A DNA stretch of 64,000 bases from an uncultured Lachnospiraceae bacterium. GTDB taxonomy: Bacteria > Bacillota > Clostridia > Lachnospirales > Lachnospiraceae. Each line of letters opens with the position of its first letter. Within the stretch, counting starts at the first letter, position 1. The DNA lies in the NCBI GenBank assembly GCA_910588535.1, contig CAJUOO010000005.1:1-64000 (forward strand). Reading direction: 5' to 3'. The notes below the pieces were generated by a model, which was not told where the DNA came from, did no database searches, and saw only the letters and a program-made list of their open reading frames with translations. Shown piece after piece: positions 44,015 to 52,521 of the stretch. A program made the translations under genes and the position numbers.

Positions 44015-44043
44015 AGCATAGCACTAGATTTACAAAATGTCAA
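44015..44043 (-). promoter_or_regulatory. Sigma-A promoter of tRNA-Leu
   Basis: On the minus strand TTGACA (44043-44038) and TATGCT (44020-44015) are 17 bp apart, ending 18 nt before the mature 5' end. An A-rich run just upstream on the minus strand (44044-44053, T-rich on plus) may be an UP element. Confidence 0.85.
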
Positions 44044-44061
44044 TTCTTTTTTTTTAAAAAT

Positions 44062-44685
44062 TTAAAATTTTTCCTTTTCCGTGGATGATGCTTTTGAGAA
44101 AATACATCCACAATAATTTTGTCGATAGAGCTGATATTCTGCTGACAGCTCAATGGAGCGCTTGTATCCATTTTTCTTTTTAAAATCAGAATAGAGATAG
44201 GGAACTCCATATTCCCTAGAAAGCTGTTCCCCGATCTCATTGAGTTTTCTTGCATTTTTTAGAGGGCTGATGCTTAAAGTAGTTGTAAAATAATCATATC
44301 CGCCCTCTTTGGCTATTCTCGCCGCCTCCCTCAGACGAAGCTCATAGCAGAGAAAACAGCGCTCGCCGCCCTCCTCATCCTTTTCATGCCCCTTGACCAT
44401 GTGAAAAAATATCTCTGGGCAATAATCACCCTCCACAAAATGGACGGGAAATGAACAGGGCATGGCGCCGATAAGACGCCTCTGCTCTTCTTCTCTCGCC
44501 CTGTACTCTTCCTCCGGCGAAATATTAGGATTATAATATAGTACTGTGATCTCCATATAATTTGACAGATATTCCAGCACATAGCTGGAACACGGCGCAC
44601 AGCAACTATGCAGAAGAAGATGCGGAACTCCCGTGATATTCTCTAGCAACACATCCAGCTTTTTCTGATAATTGATTCGATTCAT
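44062..44685 (-). CDS. queH: Epoxyqueuosine reductase QueH
   Basis: The non-cobalamin enzyme (DUF208) completing queuosine tRNA modification, reducing epoxyqueuosine to queuosine, 207 aa. The cysteines thought to bind the iron-sulfur cluster and metal are visible: HSCCAPCSS (about 26-34), ERCFLCYELR (about 108-117) and NYCGC (about 191-195). YYNPNISPEEEY (about 50-61) is another family motif. It overlaps the M32 carboxypeptidase gene by 4 nt and is followed by tRNA-Leu; that tRNA is not a queuosine target. Confidence 0.93.
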   Translation of the reverse strand: MNRINYQKKLDVLLENITGVPHLLLHSCCAPCSSYVLEYLSNYMEITVLYYNPNISPEEEYRAREEEQRRLIGAMPCSFPVHFVEGDYCPEIFFHMVKGHEKDEEGGERCFLCYELRLREAARIAKEGGYDYFTTTLSISPLKNARKLNEIGEQLSREYGVPYLYSDFKKKNGYKRSIELSAEYQLYRQNYCGCIFSKASSTEKEKF

Positions 44686-46175
44686 AGATGATAAACCTTC
44701 TCAAATTTTTCCTTTAAGTACTGGATATAATAATCGGGATTAAACTCCTCGCCCGTAAGATCCTTCAATAGCTGCCTTGGCTCCTTGGACGCACCGTATT
44801 GATGAATGTGCTCTCTCAAGTATTCTGTGATCACAGAGATCTTTCCCTGTCTTAAAAGCTCCTCCACAGGCAGATCCTTCTTCATTGTATTGTAGATCTG
44901 TGCGGCAAATGCATTGCCAAGGGCATAAGAAGGAAAATATCCGATGTCCCCCATCGACCAGTGCACATCCTGCAAGATTCCCTGCGTGTCATTCTCTGGC
45001 ACAATTCCCAGATATTCTTTATATTTCTGTTTCCAGAGCTCAGGAAGCTCCTCCACAGGGGTATCCTCCTCTATCATCAGCTTTTCCATCTCATAGCGCA
45101 CCATAATATGCAGACAGTACGTAAGCTCATCCGCTTCCGTCCGAATAAAATCTGCCTTCACCTTATTCAGCGCGCACACAAACTTCTCAAGAGGAACATC
45201 CATAAGCTGCTTGGGAAATGTCTCTACAAGCTTTGGATACAGCGGCACCCAAAATTCTTCACTTCTTCCAAGACTATTCTCATAGAAGCGAGATTGTGAT
45301 TCATGCATGGCACAGGATGCTCCCTCCCCCACCATGGTCTGCGTCAGTGAATCGTCCACTCCCTGTTCATACAGGGCGTGACCTCCCTCGTGGATCGTTG
45401 ACAATATCGCACTTGTCAAATTATTTTTATAATAATGTGTTGTGATGCGGACGTCATGATTATGCCAGCTTGTCGTAAAGGGATGCTCACTCTCTGCAAT
45501 CACGCCGCGCTTAAAGTCAAACCCCATATATTCTGCCAGAAAATGATTCCATTCCTTCTGCTTTTCTATCTCATAATCCTGATAGAAAAAGCTGTCATCA
45601 ATCTCCTCCGCCTCTGAGATTCTCTTAAGAAGCGGAATAATCTCCGCTTTCAGTTTTCCAAAAAAGCGGTCGAGCTCCTTCATGCCAAAGGTTTCCTCAT
45701 ATTCATCAAGCAGAATATCATAAAGCTTCTCCTCACCCTTTTTTGCGTAAGTGGCAAATTTCTTTTTATACGCAATCAGCTTTTTCAGATAAGGCGCATA
45801 GATAGAAAAATCATTCTCCTGCTTTGCCTTCTGCCACACTCTGTTCGCTCTGGAACAAAGTTCACCAAACTCCCGCATCTCATCCGCCGGAATGGTCTCT
45901 GATTTTTCATATTCCTTTTTCAATTTTTTAAAGATTGCTTTCTCCTTATCGCTCAAGCTCTCTTCATCTATCCGTCCCATAATCTCTTTTACAGAAGGAT
46001 TAATTAGAGTACAAAAGCGCTCCTGCGAAAGTATGCCAAGCACTTTTGCCGTGTACTCAGAAGCCTCCTCCGGCGCCGCGGTATTCGCATCCCAGTCCAT
46101 AATACTCATCGCTGTCCCAAGTGCCATATATCGATCCAAATATGGCAAAAGCTCATTAAAACTACCTGTTTTCAT
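44682..46175 (-). CDS. M32 family metallocarboxypeptidase
   Basis: A 497-aa all-helical zinc carboxypeptidase (Taq/Bacillus type) releasing C-terminal residues. The metal motif HEGGH is at about 262-266 in TIHEGGHALYEQG (about 260-272). HESQSRFYEN (about 292-301) and RTEADELTYCLHIMVRYE (about 346-363) are family-specific. It has no signal peptide and is cytoplasmic. The ATG at 46175 is preferred because GGGAG lies 6 nt upstream; an upstream ATG at 46187 is possible. A shortened copy of the structured repeat lies 70 nt behind its start. Confidence 0.93.
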   Translation of the reverse strand: MKTGSFNELLPYLDRYMALGTAMSIMDWDANTAAPEEASEYTAKVLGILSQERFCTLINPSVKEIMGRIDEESLSDKEKAIFKKLKKEYEKSETIPADEMREFGELCSRANRVWQKAKQENDFSIYAPYLKKLIAYKKKFATYAKKGEEKLYDILLDEYEETFGMKELDRFFGKLKAEIIPLLKRISEAEEIDDSFFYQDYEIEKQKEWNHFLAEYMGFDFKRGVIAESEHPFTTSWHNHDVRITTHYYKNNLTSAILSTIHEGGHALYEQGVDDSLTQTMVGEGASCAMHESQSRFYENSLGRSEEFWVPLYPKLVETFPKQLMDVPLEKFVCALNKVKADFIRTEADELTYCLHIMVRYEMEKLMIEEDTPVEELPELWKQKYKEYLGIVPENDTQGILQDVHWSMGDIGYFPSYALGNAFAAQIYNTMKKDLPVEELLRQGKISVITEYLREHIHQYGASKEPRQLLKDLTGEEFNPDYYIQYLKEKFEKVYHL

Positions 46176-46246
46176 CTCTGCTCCCATCTGTCCACTTCAT
46201 TGGACTCACTTATGCTATCCAGTTGAATTTCTTTCGAGAAAAGTCC

Positions 46247-46340
46247 GTATAGCCTGCCCTGCTATATTCCTCATCACTAAGCGAGAGCGGATGACAAAAA
46301 ACATAGCGGGCTGGTTATGCGGACCCATCTCAGAAACGAC
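46247..46340 (+). repeat. Structured intergenic repeat, copy 3 (short form)
   Basis: A compact relative of the repeat family. Left arm 46247-46265 (GTATAGCC...GCTAT) pairs with right arm 46303-46320 (ATAGC...GGTTATGC), with one bulge, one mismatch and G-T pairs. The core CACTAAGCGAGAGCGG + ATGAC is at 46275-46295 with the GAGA tetraloop. The long internal hairpin of the other copies is absent. The tail GCGGACC...CAGAAA is kept. It lies between the carboxypeptidase (starts 46175) and the NUDIX gene (ends 46417). Confidence 0.75.
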
Positions 46341-46416
46341 TATACAAAATTCATTCTACTATAAATTAACATTCCACTCCTTATATTCCAAGAGGTAAAT
46401 TCTTGCACATCCTTCT

Positions 46417-46869
46417 CTAAAAATATTTTCTGTTTCCCCATAGATTATTTTTCTTTAGATCCAGATATTCATTATATGCCTTTTCCAGAATCTGCTTCTC
46501 ATTCGAGAACTTCAGAAGATGGTAGGCTTCATGGAATTTATAATATCCAGAATCAACAAAATATTCCTCGCGCTGTGGTTTGCTGTAATAGCTGTCCGCC
46601 ATCATTAGATACCAGTGGACATCCTTTTCTACAATGTCCTGCGGGGTTGAAAAGGTATATTGACTTTTTCCCACATATTTGATAATGCTGGCTCTTACGC
46701 CTGTCTCCTCCAATACCTCCCGCGATGCCGTCTCTTTATATTCCTCGCCAGCTTCTACAGTTCCCTTCGGTAATACCCAGCCTTCATATTTATTTTTATA
46801 ATTCTTATAAAGGACTAGGATCTTACCACGAAATATTACCACACCGCCACAGCTCGTTGCCTCAATCAC
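46417..46869 (-). CDS. NUDIX hydrolase
   Basis: A 150-aa NUDIX pyrophosphohydrolase. The box G-x5-E-x7-REUXEE-x-GU is at about 35-57 (GTVEAGEEYKETASREVLEETGV), with metal-binding Glu residues in REVLEE present. SCGGVVIFRGKILVLYKNY near the N-terminus resembles diadenosine polyphosphate/MutT-type proteins of Firmicutes. It likely hydrolyses a nucleoside di- or triphosphate derivative; the substrate is unknown. The GTG start with AGGAGG 8 nt upstream is clear. The promoter lies at 46964-46992, and a leader with three 19-bp repeats precedes the gene. Confidence 0.9.
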   Translation of the reverse strand: MIEATSCGGVVIFRGKILVLYKNYKNKYEGWVLPKGTVEAGEEYKETASREVLEETGVRASIIKYVGKSQYTFSTPQDIVEKDVHWYLMMADSYYSKPQREEYFVDSGYYKFHEAYHLLKFSNEKQILEKAYNEYLDLKKNNLWGNRKYF

Positions 46870-46886
46870 TGCAATTCCTCCTGTCC

Positions 46887-46943
46887 TGCATGGTGTGTAT
46901 GCTTATGCATGGTGTGTACACTTCTGCACGATTTCCATACTTG
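46887..46943 (-). repeat. Three tandem 19-bp repeats in the NUDIX leader
   Basis: TGCATGGTGTGTATGCTTA (46887-46905), TGCATGGTGTGTACACTTC (46906-46924) and TGCACGATTTCCATACTTG (46925-46943) follow each other. The first two share 16 of 19 bases and the third is diverged. They lie between the -10 box and the start codon, so they could be an operator array or an RNA element. Confidence 0.6.
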
Positions 46944-46963
46944 TACATATCCAACTAAAAGAC

Positions 46964-46992
46964 AGTATACCTCTTTTCAGATGCATATGCAA
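46964..46992 (-). promoter_or_regulatory. Sigma-A promoter of the NUDIX gene
   Basis: On the minus strand TTGCAT (46992-46987) and TATACT (46969-46964) are 17 bp apart. The transcript would run through the repeat array at 46887-46943 to the GTG start. It lies just beyond the pbpA-type gene's 3' end, with no clear terminator in between. Confidence 0.6.
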
Positions 46993-47034
46993 TAACAGAA
47001 ATTCGAAAAAGTTTATTAAATGTATCTGCTCATT

Positions 47035-48489
47035 TTATCTCTGTAGCTCATTGTATGCATCAAACAGCTTTTTCGCTATGGGTGCCGCATGATCACTCCC
47101 TGTCCCTGATTCCTCCAGCACAATACTTACCACCAGCTTTGGATTCTCCGCCGGTGCAAATCCCACAAACCATGCATGGGACTTCTTTTTCTCATCCCAC
47201 TCCGCCGTACCTGTCTTTCCGGCGGCAGTATATTGATCAGACAATACCGCATATCCTGTCCCATCCGTCACACAAGCTGTCATTAATTTCGTCAACACTG
47301 CTGCCTCACCCGCAGTCATCAGTCTACTGTACACAGACGGCAGATACTGCTTTACAGTATCTCCATACGCTGTCCTTATCTCAGATACGACATAAGGCTT
47401 CATCAACACGCCGCCATTTGCGATAGAAGCGGCTATCAGTGCATTGTGAAGGGGTGACATCTCCGTCTTCCCCTGCCCGATCGCCGTCTGCAATATCTCC
47501 CAGTCTGGCGCCTCCGTCTCAAGGGAAAAGGAGCTTTTTTGATAGGCAAGAGGATATGGCAGCTCAGCATTAAATAAAAGACTTTCACAAAGTGAAGAAA
47601 ACTCTGGTATGGAAAGCATGGTTCCTATCTTGGCAAACGCTCCATTGCAGGATTTTGCAAACGCGCTGGTAAAATCAAGATTACCGTGTGATTTTCCATT
47701 ATAACATTTAATTTCTGCATTATGATAAGAAAATATACCGCCGCACGTATAATTAAAATCTTCCAGTGCAGCCGGATTTTCCCGCAATAATTCCAGAGCA
47801 GTGACAATCTTAAAGGTGGAGCCGGGCGGATATAAGCCCTGCGAGGCCCGGTTGAGCAAAACACTATCTCCACTTGTGAGCTCCTCCCATTTTTCCACAA
47901 TCTCATTTGGATCAAAGCTGGGCTTGGACACCATCGCAAGCAGCTTGCCCGTGGAAGGCTCCAACACCACAACGGCACCACGTCTGTCTCCCATCGCCTC
48001 ATATGCCGTCTGCTGAAGCTTCAGTGAAAGTGTGGTGACAACCTGATTCCCCGGCTTTTTTTGATCGGCAAACTCCCGATATATTTTTTCATAGATGGGA
48101 ATGTCAGAGGTCAATAACTCAAAATTATATTTTCCCTCTATTCCCGTTCTTCCATTCTGAGAATATCCAACCACATGGGCAAAGAGATCTTTGTAGGGAT
48201 AAAAGCGGGATTCTGTTCCATCTTCCGTCACCAACGTCTTTGCCAATTCCTCCTCGTCCGCAGATAAAATCGAACCCCGTACAATCTTTTTACTCAAATT
48301 TTCTTGGCGAAGATTATATGGGTTATTGATGACAGATCTGCTCTCAAAAATAAGAAAATAGGACAGGTACACACACATCAATAAAAAAATACCTGCGAAC
48401 AGATACATAATTCGGTATAATTCCTTTTTTTGATCCAAGTCCTCTGGGCTTGGACGGTTATTCTGTCTGTCGTTCTTTTTTCTGTCCAT
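47035..48489 (-). CDS. Class B penicillin-binding protein (PbpA-like transpeptidase)
   Basis: A 484-aa peptidoglycan DD-transpeptidase with membrane helix at about 27-47, N-terminal dimerisation region and catalytic domain at about 150-480. The Ser active-site motif PPGSTFK is at about 221-227, SCN at about 286-288 (SCNGAF), and KTGTAE at about 424-429. It is shorter than PBP2/PBP3 and lacks PASTA domains. It overlaps the ftsW-type gene by 32 nt, which matches known SEDS-PBP pairs (FtsW-PbpA or RodA-PbpA) where the two form one synthase. The substrate is lipid II-derived glycan. Confidence 0.92.
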   Translation of the reverse strand: MDRKKNDRQNNRPSPEDLDQKKELYRIMYLFAGIFLLMCVYLSYFLIFESRSVINNPYNLRQENLSKKIVRGSILSADEEELAKTLVTEDGTESRFYPYKDLFAHVVGYSQNGRTGIEGKYNFELLTSDIPIYEKIYREFADQKKPGNQVVTTLSLKLQQTAYEAMGDRRGAVVVLEPSTGKLLAMVSKPSFDPNEIVEKWEELTSGDSVLLNRASQGLYPPGSTFKIVTALELLRENPAALEDFNYTCGGIFSYHNAEIKCYNGKSHGNLDFTSAFAKSCNGAFAKIGTMLSIPEFSSLCESLLFNAELPYPLAYQKSSFSLETEAPDWEILQTAIGQGKTEMSPLHNALIAASIANGGVLMKPYVVSEIRTAYGDTVKQYLPSVYSRLMTAGEAAVLTKLMTACVTDGTGYAVLSDQYTAAGKTGTAEWDEKKKSHAWFVGFAPAENPKLVVSIVLEESGTGSDHAAPIAKKLFDAYNELQR

Positions 48490-49798
48490 TGATCATCATC
48501 CCCTTCCCTGCTTGGATATATAGACCCTGCACCACAGCAAACATACAAAGTGTGCTTAAAACAGAGCTTCCCCCAGAGCTGACTAACGGCAAAGTCACAC
48601 CGGTGGAGGGAATAAGCTTCATCGCCCCTCCCACAGTGAGAAAGACCTGTATTCCATACATAATAGCAAGCCCTGTCGCCAGATAGCGATAGAACAAGCT
48701 CTGACCCTCCATCCCTATATTTAAGAACATAAACAAGGTTCCCAGACAGATAAGAATCACGCAGATCGCCACAGCTCCTCCAAATTCCTCCGCGATAGCA
48801 GAAAAGATAAAATCCTGCTCCACCACTGGAATCTGCCCCGGAGATCCCTCATACAGCCCAACACCCAAAAACCCTCCCATGCCGATGGCAAATAAAGACT
48901 GTGCGATCTGATACCCCTTTGTGTCAATTACAGACCAAGGATCCAGCCACGCCGTCACTCGCACCTGTACATGATCAAAAAGCTTCCATGCCACAAATGA
49001 CGCCACGCTCGCGCATGCCAGACCACCAAAAAGATACATCGGCTGTCTGGTTGCCACATACAGCATTAACAGATAAGTGAGCGCAAAGATCAGCGCTCCT
49101 CCCAGATCCTTGGAAATCACAAGCAGAATCACATGAAGGGCTGCCATAAATGAAACCTTGACAACCTGAAGAAAGCTTCTCGACTTTTCAAACATTGCGG
49201 CGATAAAAAAGACATAGATTAGCTTCACGAACTCAGAGGGCTGAACAGAAATCCACCCGACTTTAAAAAATAGCTTTGCCCCGTTGGTGGTGTCCGCGAC
49301 CAAAAATACCATAAACAGCAAAAAGCTTCCTATCAGCCCATACACCCAAGCAAGCCTGCGAAGCTCCCTGTACTTTCCCATAATCCACGGAATCACTGAC
49401 ACGGCAAATGAACCGACAAACACAATCAATGATTGCTTCAGTGCCAGCCGAAAGGACAGTCTGGCAAGCATAACAAAGCCAATCACAAGAAGCATACACA
49501 TATGGTTTGCCAAGGTGCGGCAGGACTGGGGATAAATCGCTCGAAACAAAAATATCACACAGAGAAAATATACTGCCTGTGCACCATACAAAAGAATAAG
49601 CTTCTCATTTCCCGTCACCAAAAATCCACTCAGATATCCCAAAAAATGCACGCTAAACAGACAGATATTCTGCCTTATTGCCGCCCTTCTTCGCAAAGCC
49701 TCCGTCTTCTGGCCAAACCACGCGAAGGACTGCCAAGTATACACCGCGATAAACAATATAATCAGATACTGAGCACCTCTTATCACTATATTCTGCAA
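48458..49798 (-). CDS. SEDS glycosyltransferase (FtsW/RodA/SpoVE)
   Basis: A 446-aa polytopic lipid II polymerase with 10-11 helices. SEDS motifs: WISVQPSEFVKLIYVFF (about 178-194), KDLGGALIFALTYLL (about 230-244), QSLFAIGMGGFLGVGLYEG (about 300-318), DFIFSAIAEEFG (about 329-340) and the late GVTLPLVSSGGSS (about 407-419). The long cytoplasmic loop and the Glu/Asp of the central cavity are in place. The TTG start is proposed, because the frame opens with TTG after AGGTGA just past the U32 peptidase stop. It is paired with the PBP gene, so the two should act as one synthase; whether for division, elongation or sporulation is open. Confidence 0.92.
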   Translation of the reverse strand: MQNIVIRGAQYLIILFIAVYTWQSFAWFGQKTEALRRRAAIRQNICLFSVHFLGYLSGFLVTGNEKLILLYGAQAVYFLCVIFLFRAIYPQSCRTLANHMCMLLVIGFVMLARLSFRLALKQSLIVFVGSFAVSVIPWIMGKYRELRRLAWVYGLIGSFLLFMVFLVADTTNGAKLFFKVGWISVQPSEFVKLIYVFFIAAMFEKSRSFLQVVKVSFMAALHVILLVISKDLGGALIFALTYLLMLYVATRQPMYLFGGLACASVASFVAWKLFDHVQVRVTAWLDPWSVIDTKGYQIAQSLFAIGMGGFLGVGLYEGSPGQIPVVEQDFIFSAIAEEFGGAVAICVILICLGTLFMFLNIGMEGQSLFYRYLATGLAIMYGIQVFLTVGGAMKLIPSTGVTLPLVSSGGSSVLSTLCMFAVVQGLYIQAGKGMMINGQKKERQTE

Positions 49799-49806
49799 AT
49801 CTTCAC

Positions 49807-52023
49807 CTACTCTACTCCACGCTTAAAATGGCCTCTGGTAAATTCCCACGGCTCCTCCCGATAAGGAATCCCCCGCTTATATGCATTGATAAAACATTCT
49901 GTGACAGTCTTTGCCTCCTGCACACTCTCTGTCGTAAAATCAAGCCTCACCGCTCCCGGCGATAGCTTATCTACCTCATTTTTGCTGCTCAATAAGGATA
50001 ATGGTTTACAATTATATATTTTATTATAACAAAATCTGCACTGATTTTTCACTGGAAATTCATTTTTATAGCGATCTGTAAGCACAAGCTCCTTTGGCTG
50101 CCTCACCTGTTTTGAGTTTTTCTTCTGCTCTGGCTGCTTTGTGCATCCGCCTGTATTCTTCCTCACACACTGAGCAGATACCATCATAGGAATCCTTCCA
50201 TATACAACAAGCTCACTCTGTGCAGAAGATAGCCGCCTAAGCTCCCGCTCATTCAACTCCGCAGGAAGTGTGAAAAACTCAAATCCCGCATAATCCACAA
50301 GTGTTTTTCTCGCTCTTTGATTATAAATATAGATACTGTTGTCACAGCGCAGCGGCAGAGAACATCCCTTTTTCACAAGGTACTCGATCTCCTCATAATT
50401 TTTTACCACAAAGCCAGCGAGCCCAGAAGAGCACAATGTCTCATACACCTTGTCAAGCCAATGTTCCTCCTTCGCCCTAAAAATATGTGGCAACACATAA
50501 TAGAATACCCTTCCATCCCTTCTACTATCCCCACATAACTTAATAACCATATTTTCATCAAAAGCGCAGCAGTCCAGATAGATGGTATCAATCTCCTCAA
50601 ACGAGAGCATCTCATCCACATATTCTGGTTTCTCCAGATAAACATGCAGCCTTGGAGCTTCTCTCTCGCTCCTCTCTGGTGATATCTCCTTCACAGCCCT
50701 CCACTCATCCACATCCTGTCTTTGATAGAAGGCAAGTATCTCCTTCTCAAGCTGCTCCACCGCGCTGCGGCGAAGCTCATTGAGCGCTGTCACCGAAAGA
50801 AAGCTCTTGTCATCTGTGTCGACAGACAATCTCTCCCACACAAAGGGAGTATTTCCCAGCTTGCCAAGCTGTTTTCGAATGTTCTCTTCATTCAGTGGCT
50901 GTCTCTGTGCTCTCTCTGCCCTCTCCCCACATACCTGAAACTTCACATCCTTATAGGAAACTGATAATGTGACTGGCATATCGACGTGCAGGCTTATATG
51001 CCCAGATATCTTCTCCTTCTGCTCCTTCTCTATATAAGTTCTTCGAATCGTCTCAAACAAAGTCTCGTTCCTCTCAGGCGCCTCTCCTTCTCTGCCCTCA
51101 AGGAACATCATATCTTTTCCATTATGCTTTTTATAATAGCCCTCCGTAAAACCGCCCCGATTATAGATATCAAATAACTGCTTTCTGTCCTCCGGCTCCA
51201 CAATGTATGTCTCCTTCTCTCCCATAGACAAACATCGATCCAGATACCTGCGGTAGATACTCACCACCCCGGCCGTATACTCCGGCTTTTTCATTCTTCC
51301 CTCTATCTTAAAAGAATAAACACCGGCGCGCAACATCTCAGGCAAAATCCCCACCGCGCACAGATCCTTAGGGCTAAGGTAATATTGTCTCTTTCCCTCA
51401 CACAGATAGGGAAGCCTACAGGGCTGTGCACATCTTCCCCTGTTTCCGCTTCTTCCTCCGGCAATGCTGCTAAACAAACACTGTCCTGAATAACTGTAAC
51501 AGAGGGCACCATGAACAAAGCTTTCTATCTCTATATCAACCTTGTCATAAATCTCTTGGATCTCCGAGAGAGATAACTCTCTTGCTGTGACAATGCGCGT
51601 CACCCCAAGCTCCTTCATCATCCTTGCACCATGAACTCCCGTCAGGCTCATCTGGGTGCTTGCATGGATCGGCAGTTTTGGAAAAGCCTCGCGCACCAGC
51701 GCCAAAACTCCCATATCCTGTACTATCACAGCATCCAGTCCCTCTCTGTAAAGAGGCAGCAAATACTGATACAGCTTCTCTTCCAGCTCTTCCTCTTTCA
51801 ACAATGTATTGACAGTCAAGTACAAGGCCCTTCCGTGAATATGAACATAGTCAATCGCACGTTTTAACTGCTCCATATCCAGATTTTCCGCATAAGCGCG
51901 GGCGCCAAACAACTGCCCGCCAAGATAGACTGCATCTGCGCCCGCCGCCACCGCCGCCGTCATGCTCTCATAAGATCCTGCAGGAGCCAAAAGCTCTGCC
52001 TGATTCTGCTGTGTTATAGTCAC
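49807..52023 (-). CDS. U32 family peptidase (RlhA/YegQ-like) with DUF3656
   Basis: A 738-aa protein. The N-terminal U32 domain (about 5-290) begins ELLAPAGSYESM, with ADAVYLGG (about 29-36), and IESFVHGALCYSYSGQCLFSS (about 168-188). A cysteine set in GNRGRCAQPCR (about 194-204) and CRFCYNKIYNCK further on may bind an iron-sulfur cluster. The middle part (about 380-600) is the DUF3656 collagenase-like region. Family members RlhA and TrhP hydroxylate rRNA or tRNA rather than cleave protein; which applies here is not certain. The GTG start overlaps the zapA end region (3 nt gap). Confidence 0.88.
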   Translation of the reverse strand: MTITQQNQAELLAPAGSYESMTAAVAAGADAVYLGGQLFGARAYAENLDMEQLKRAIDYVHIHGRALYLTVNTLLKEEELEEKLYQYLLPLYREGLDAVIVQDMGVLALVREAFPKLPIHASTQMSLTGVHGARMMKELGVTRIVTARELSLSEIQEIYDKVDIEIESFVHGALCYSYSGQCLFSSIAGGRSGNRGRCAQPCRLPYLCEGKRQYYLSPKDLCAVGILPEMLRAGVYSFKIEGRMKKPEYTAGVVSIYRRYLDRCLSMGEKETYIVEPEDRKQLFDIYNRGGFTEGYYKKHNGKDMMFLEGREGEAPERNETLFETIRRTYIEKEQKEKISGHISLHVDMPVTLSVSYKDVKFQVCGERAERAQRQPLNEENIRKQLGKLGNTPFVWERLSVDTDDKSFLSVTALNELRRSAVEQLEKEILAFYQRQDVDEWRAVKEISPERSEREAPRLHVYLEKPEYVDEMLSFEEIDTIYLDCCAFDENMVIKLCGDSRRDGRVFYYVLPHIFRAKEEHWLDKVYETLCSSGLAGFVVKNYEEIEYLVKKGCSLPLRCDNSIYIYNQRARKTLVDYAGFEFFTLPAELNERELRRLSSAQSELVVYGRIPMMVSAQCVRKNTGGCTKQPEQKKNSKQVRQPKELVLTDRYKNEFPVKNQCRFCYNKIYNCKPLSLLSSKNEVDKLSPGAVRLDFTTESVQEAKTVTECFINAYKRGIPYREEPWEFTRGHFKRGVE

Positions 52024-52026
52024 TTC

Positions 52027-52455
52027 TTACCCTTCCTCATTCTTGACACTCTGTCGGCTGGCGGCAAGCTCTGTCTCCAGCCTGACAATCATCTTTTCCT
52101 GTTCACTATATTTTTTCTGCAAGCCAGACAGCTCTTTTCTCGCTGCTTCCTCCTTAAGCTGCAGCTCAATCAAATCATGCTTTAGATTATAAAGCTCCTT
52201 ATTCTTGTTCTCCAGCTCAAGCTCCAGAATATCTGCCTGTCTCTTGCATTTAAAATAATCATCGGCAATATTTAAGTATGTCATCGTGTTCTGCGTCTCT
52301 CTGTTTTGACGGCGAAAGCCCTCCGCTGACTTAAGCTCTGCCAGCTTACTGTTTATGTAGGAAGCTACACGGTTTAAATAATCCTCATCCTCATAGCCGC
52401 TCAATGTATAAACTTTTCCATCAATCAGTACCTGTACTGTATTTTTAGATGACAT
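52027..52455 (-). CDS. zapA: Cell division protein ZapA
   Basis: A small FtsZ-bundling factor of 142 aa. The N-terminal globular ZapA domain (about 4-70, VQVLIDGKVYTLSGYEDEDYLNRVASYINSKLAEL, shown in part as YTLSGYEDEDYL) is followed by a long coiled coil (about 75-135), longer than in Bacillus (about 85 aa in all). It heads the segment zapA-U32-ftsW-pbpA on the minus strand, 3-9 nt gaps, which fits a division gene cluster. A promoter with a dyad covering its -10 box lies just upstream. Confidence 0.9.
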   Translation of the reverse strand: MSSKNTVQVLIDGKVYTLSGYEDEDYLNRVASYINSKLAELKSAEGFRRQNRETQNTMTYLNIADDYFKCKRQADILELELENKNKELYNLKHDLIELQLKEEAARKELSGLQKKYSEQEKMIVRLETELAASRQSVKNEEG

Positions 52456-52471
52456 AACATTCCTGCTCCTT

Positions 52472-52516
52472 GGTGTATTCTTTCCTTATTATAACTAATA
52501 CACCGGGAAAACACAA
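52472..52516 (-). promoter_or_regulatory. Promoter with operator-like inverted repeat, zapA operon
   Basis: On the minus strand TTGTGT (52516-52511) and TATAAT (52493-52488) are 17 bp apart. An 8-bp inverted repeat GGTGTATT (52472-52479) / AATACACC (52497-52504) embraces the -10 box and the probable start point (about 52481), the geometry of a repressor operator. Confidence 0.6.
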
Positions 52517-52521
52517 GCAGT

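Noticed and set aside
46887..46943. CRISPR array
   Set aside because: Units are 19 bp, directly adjacent without spacers, and no cas genes are present.
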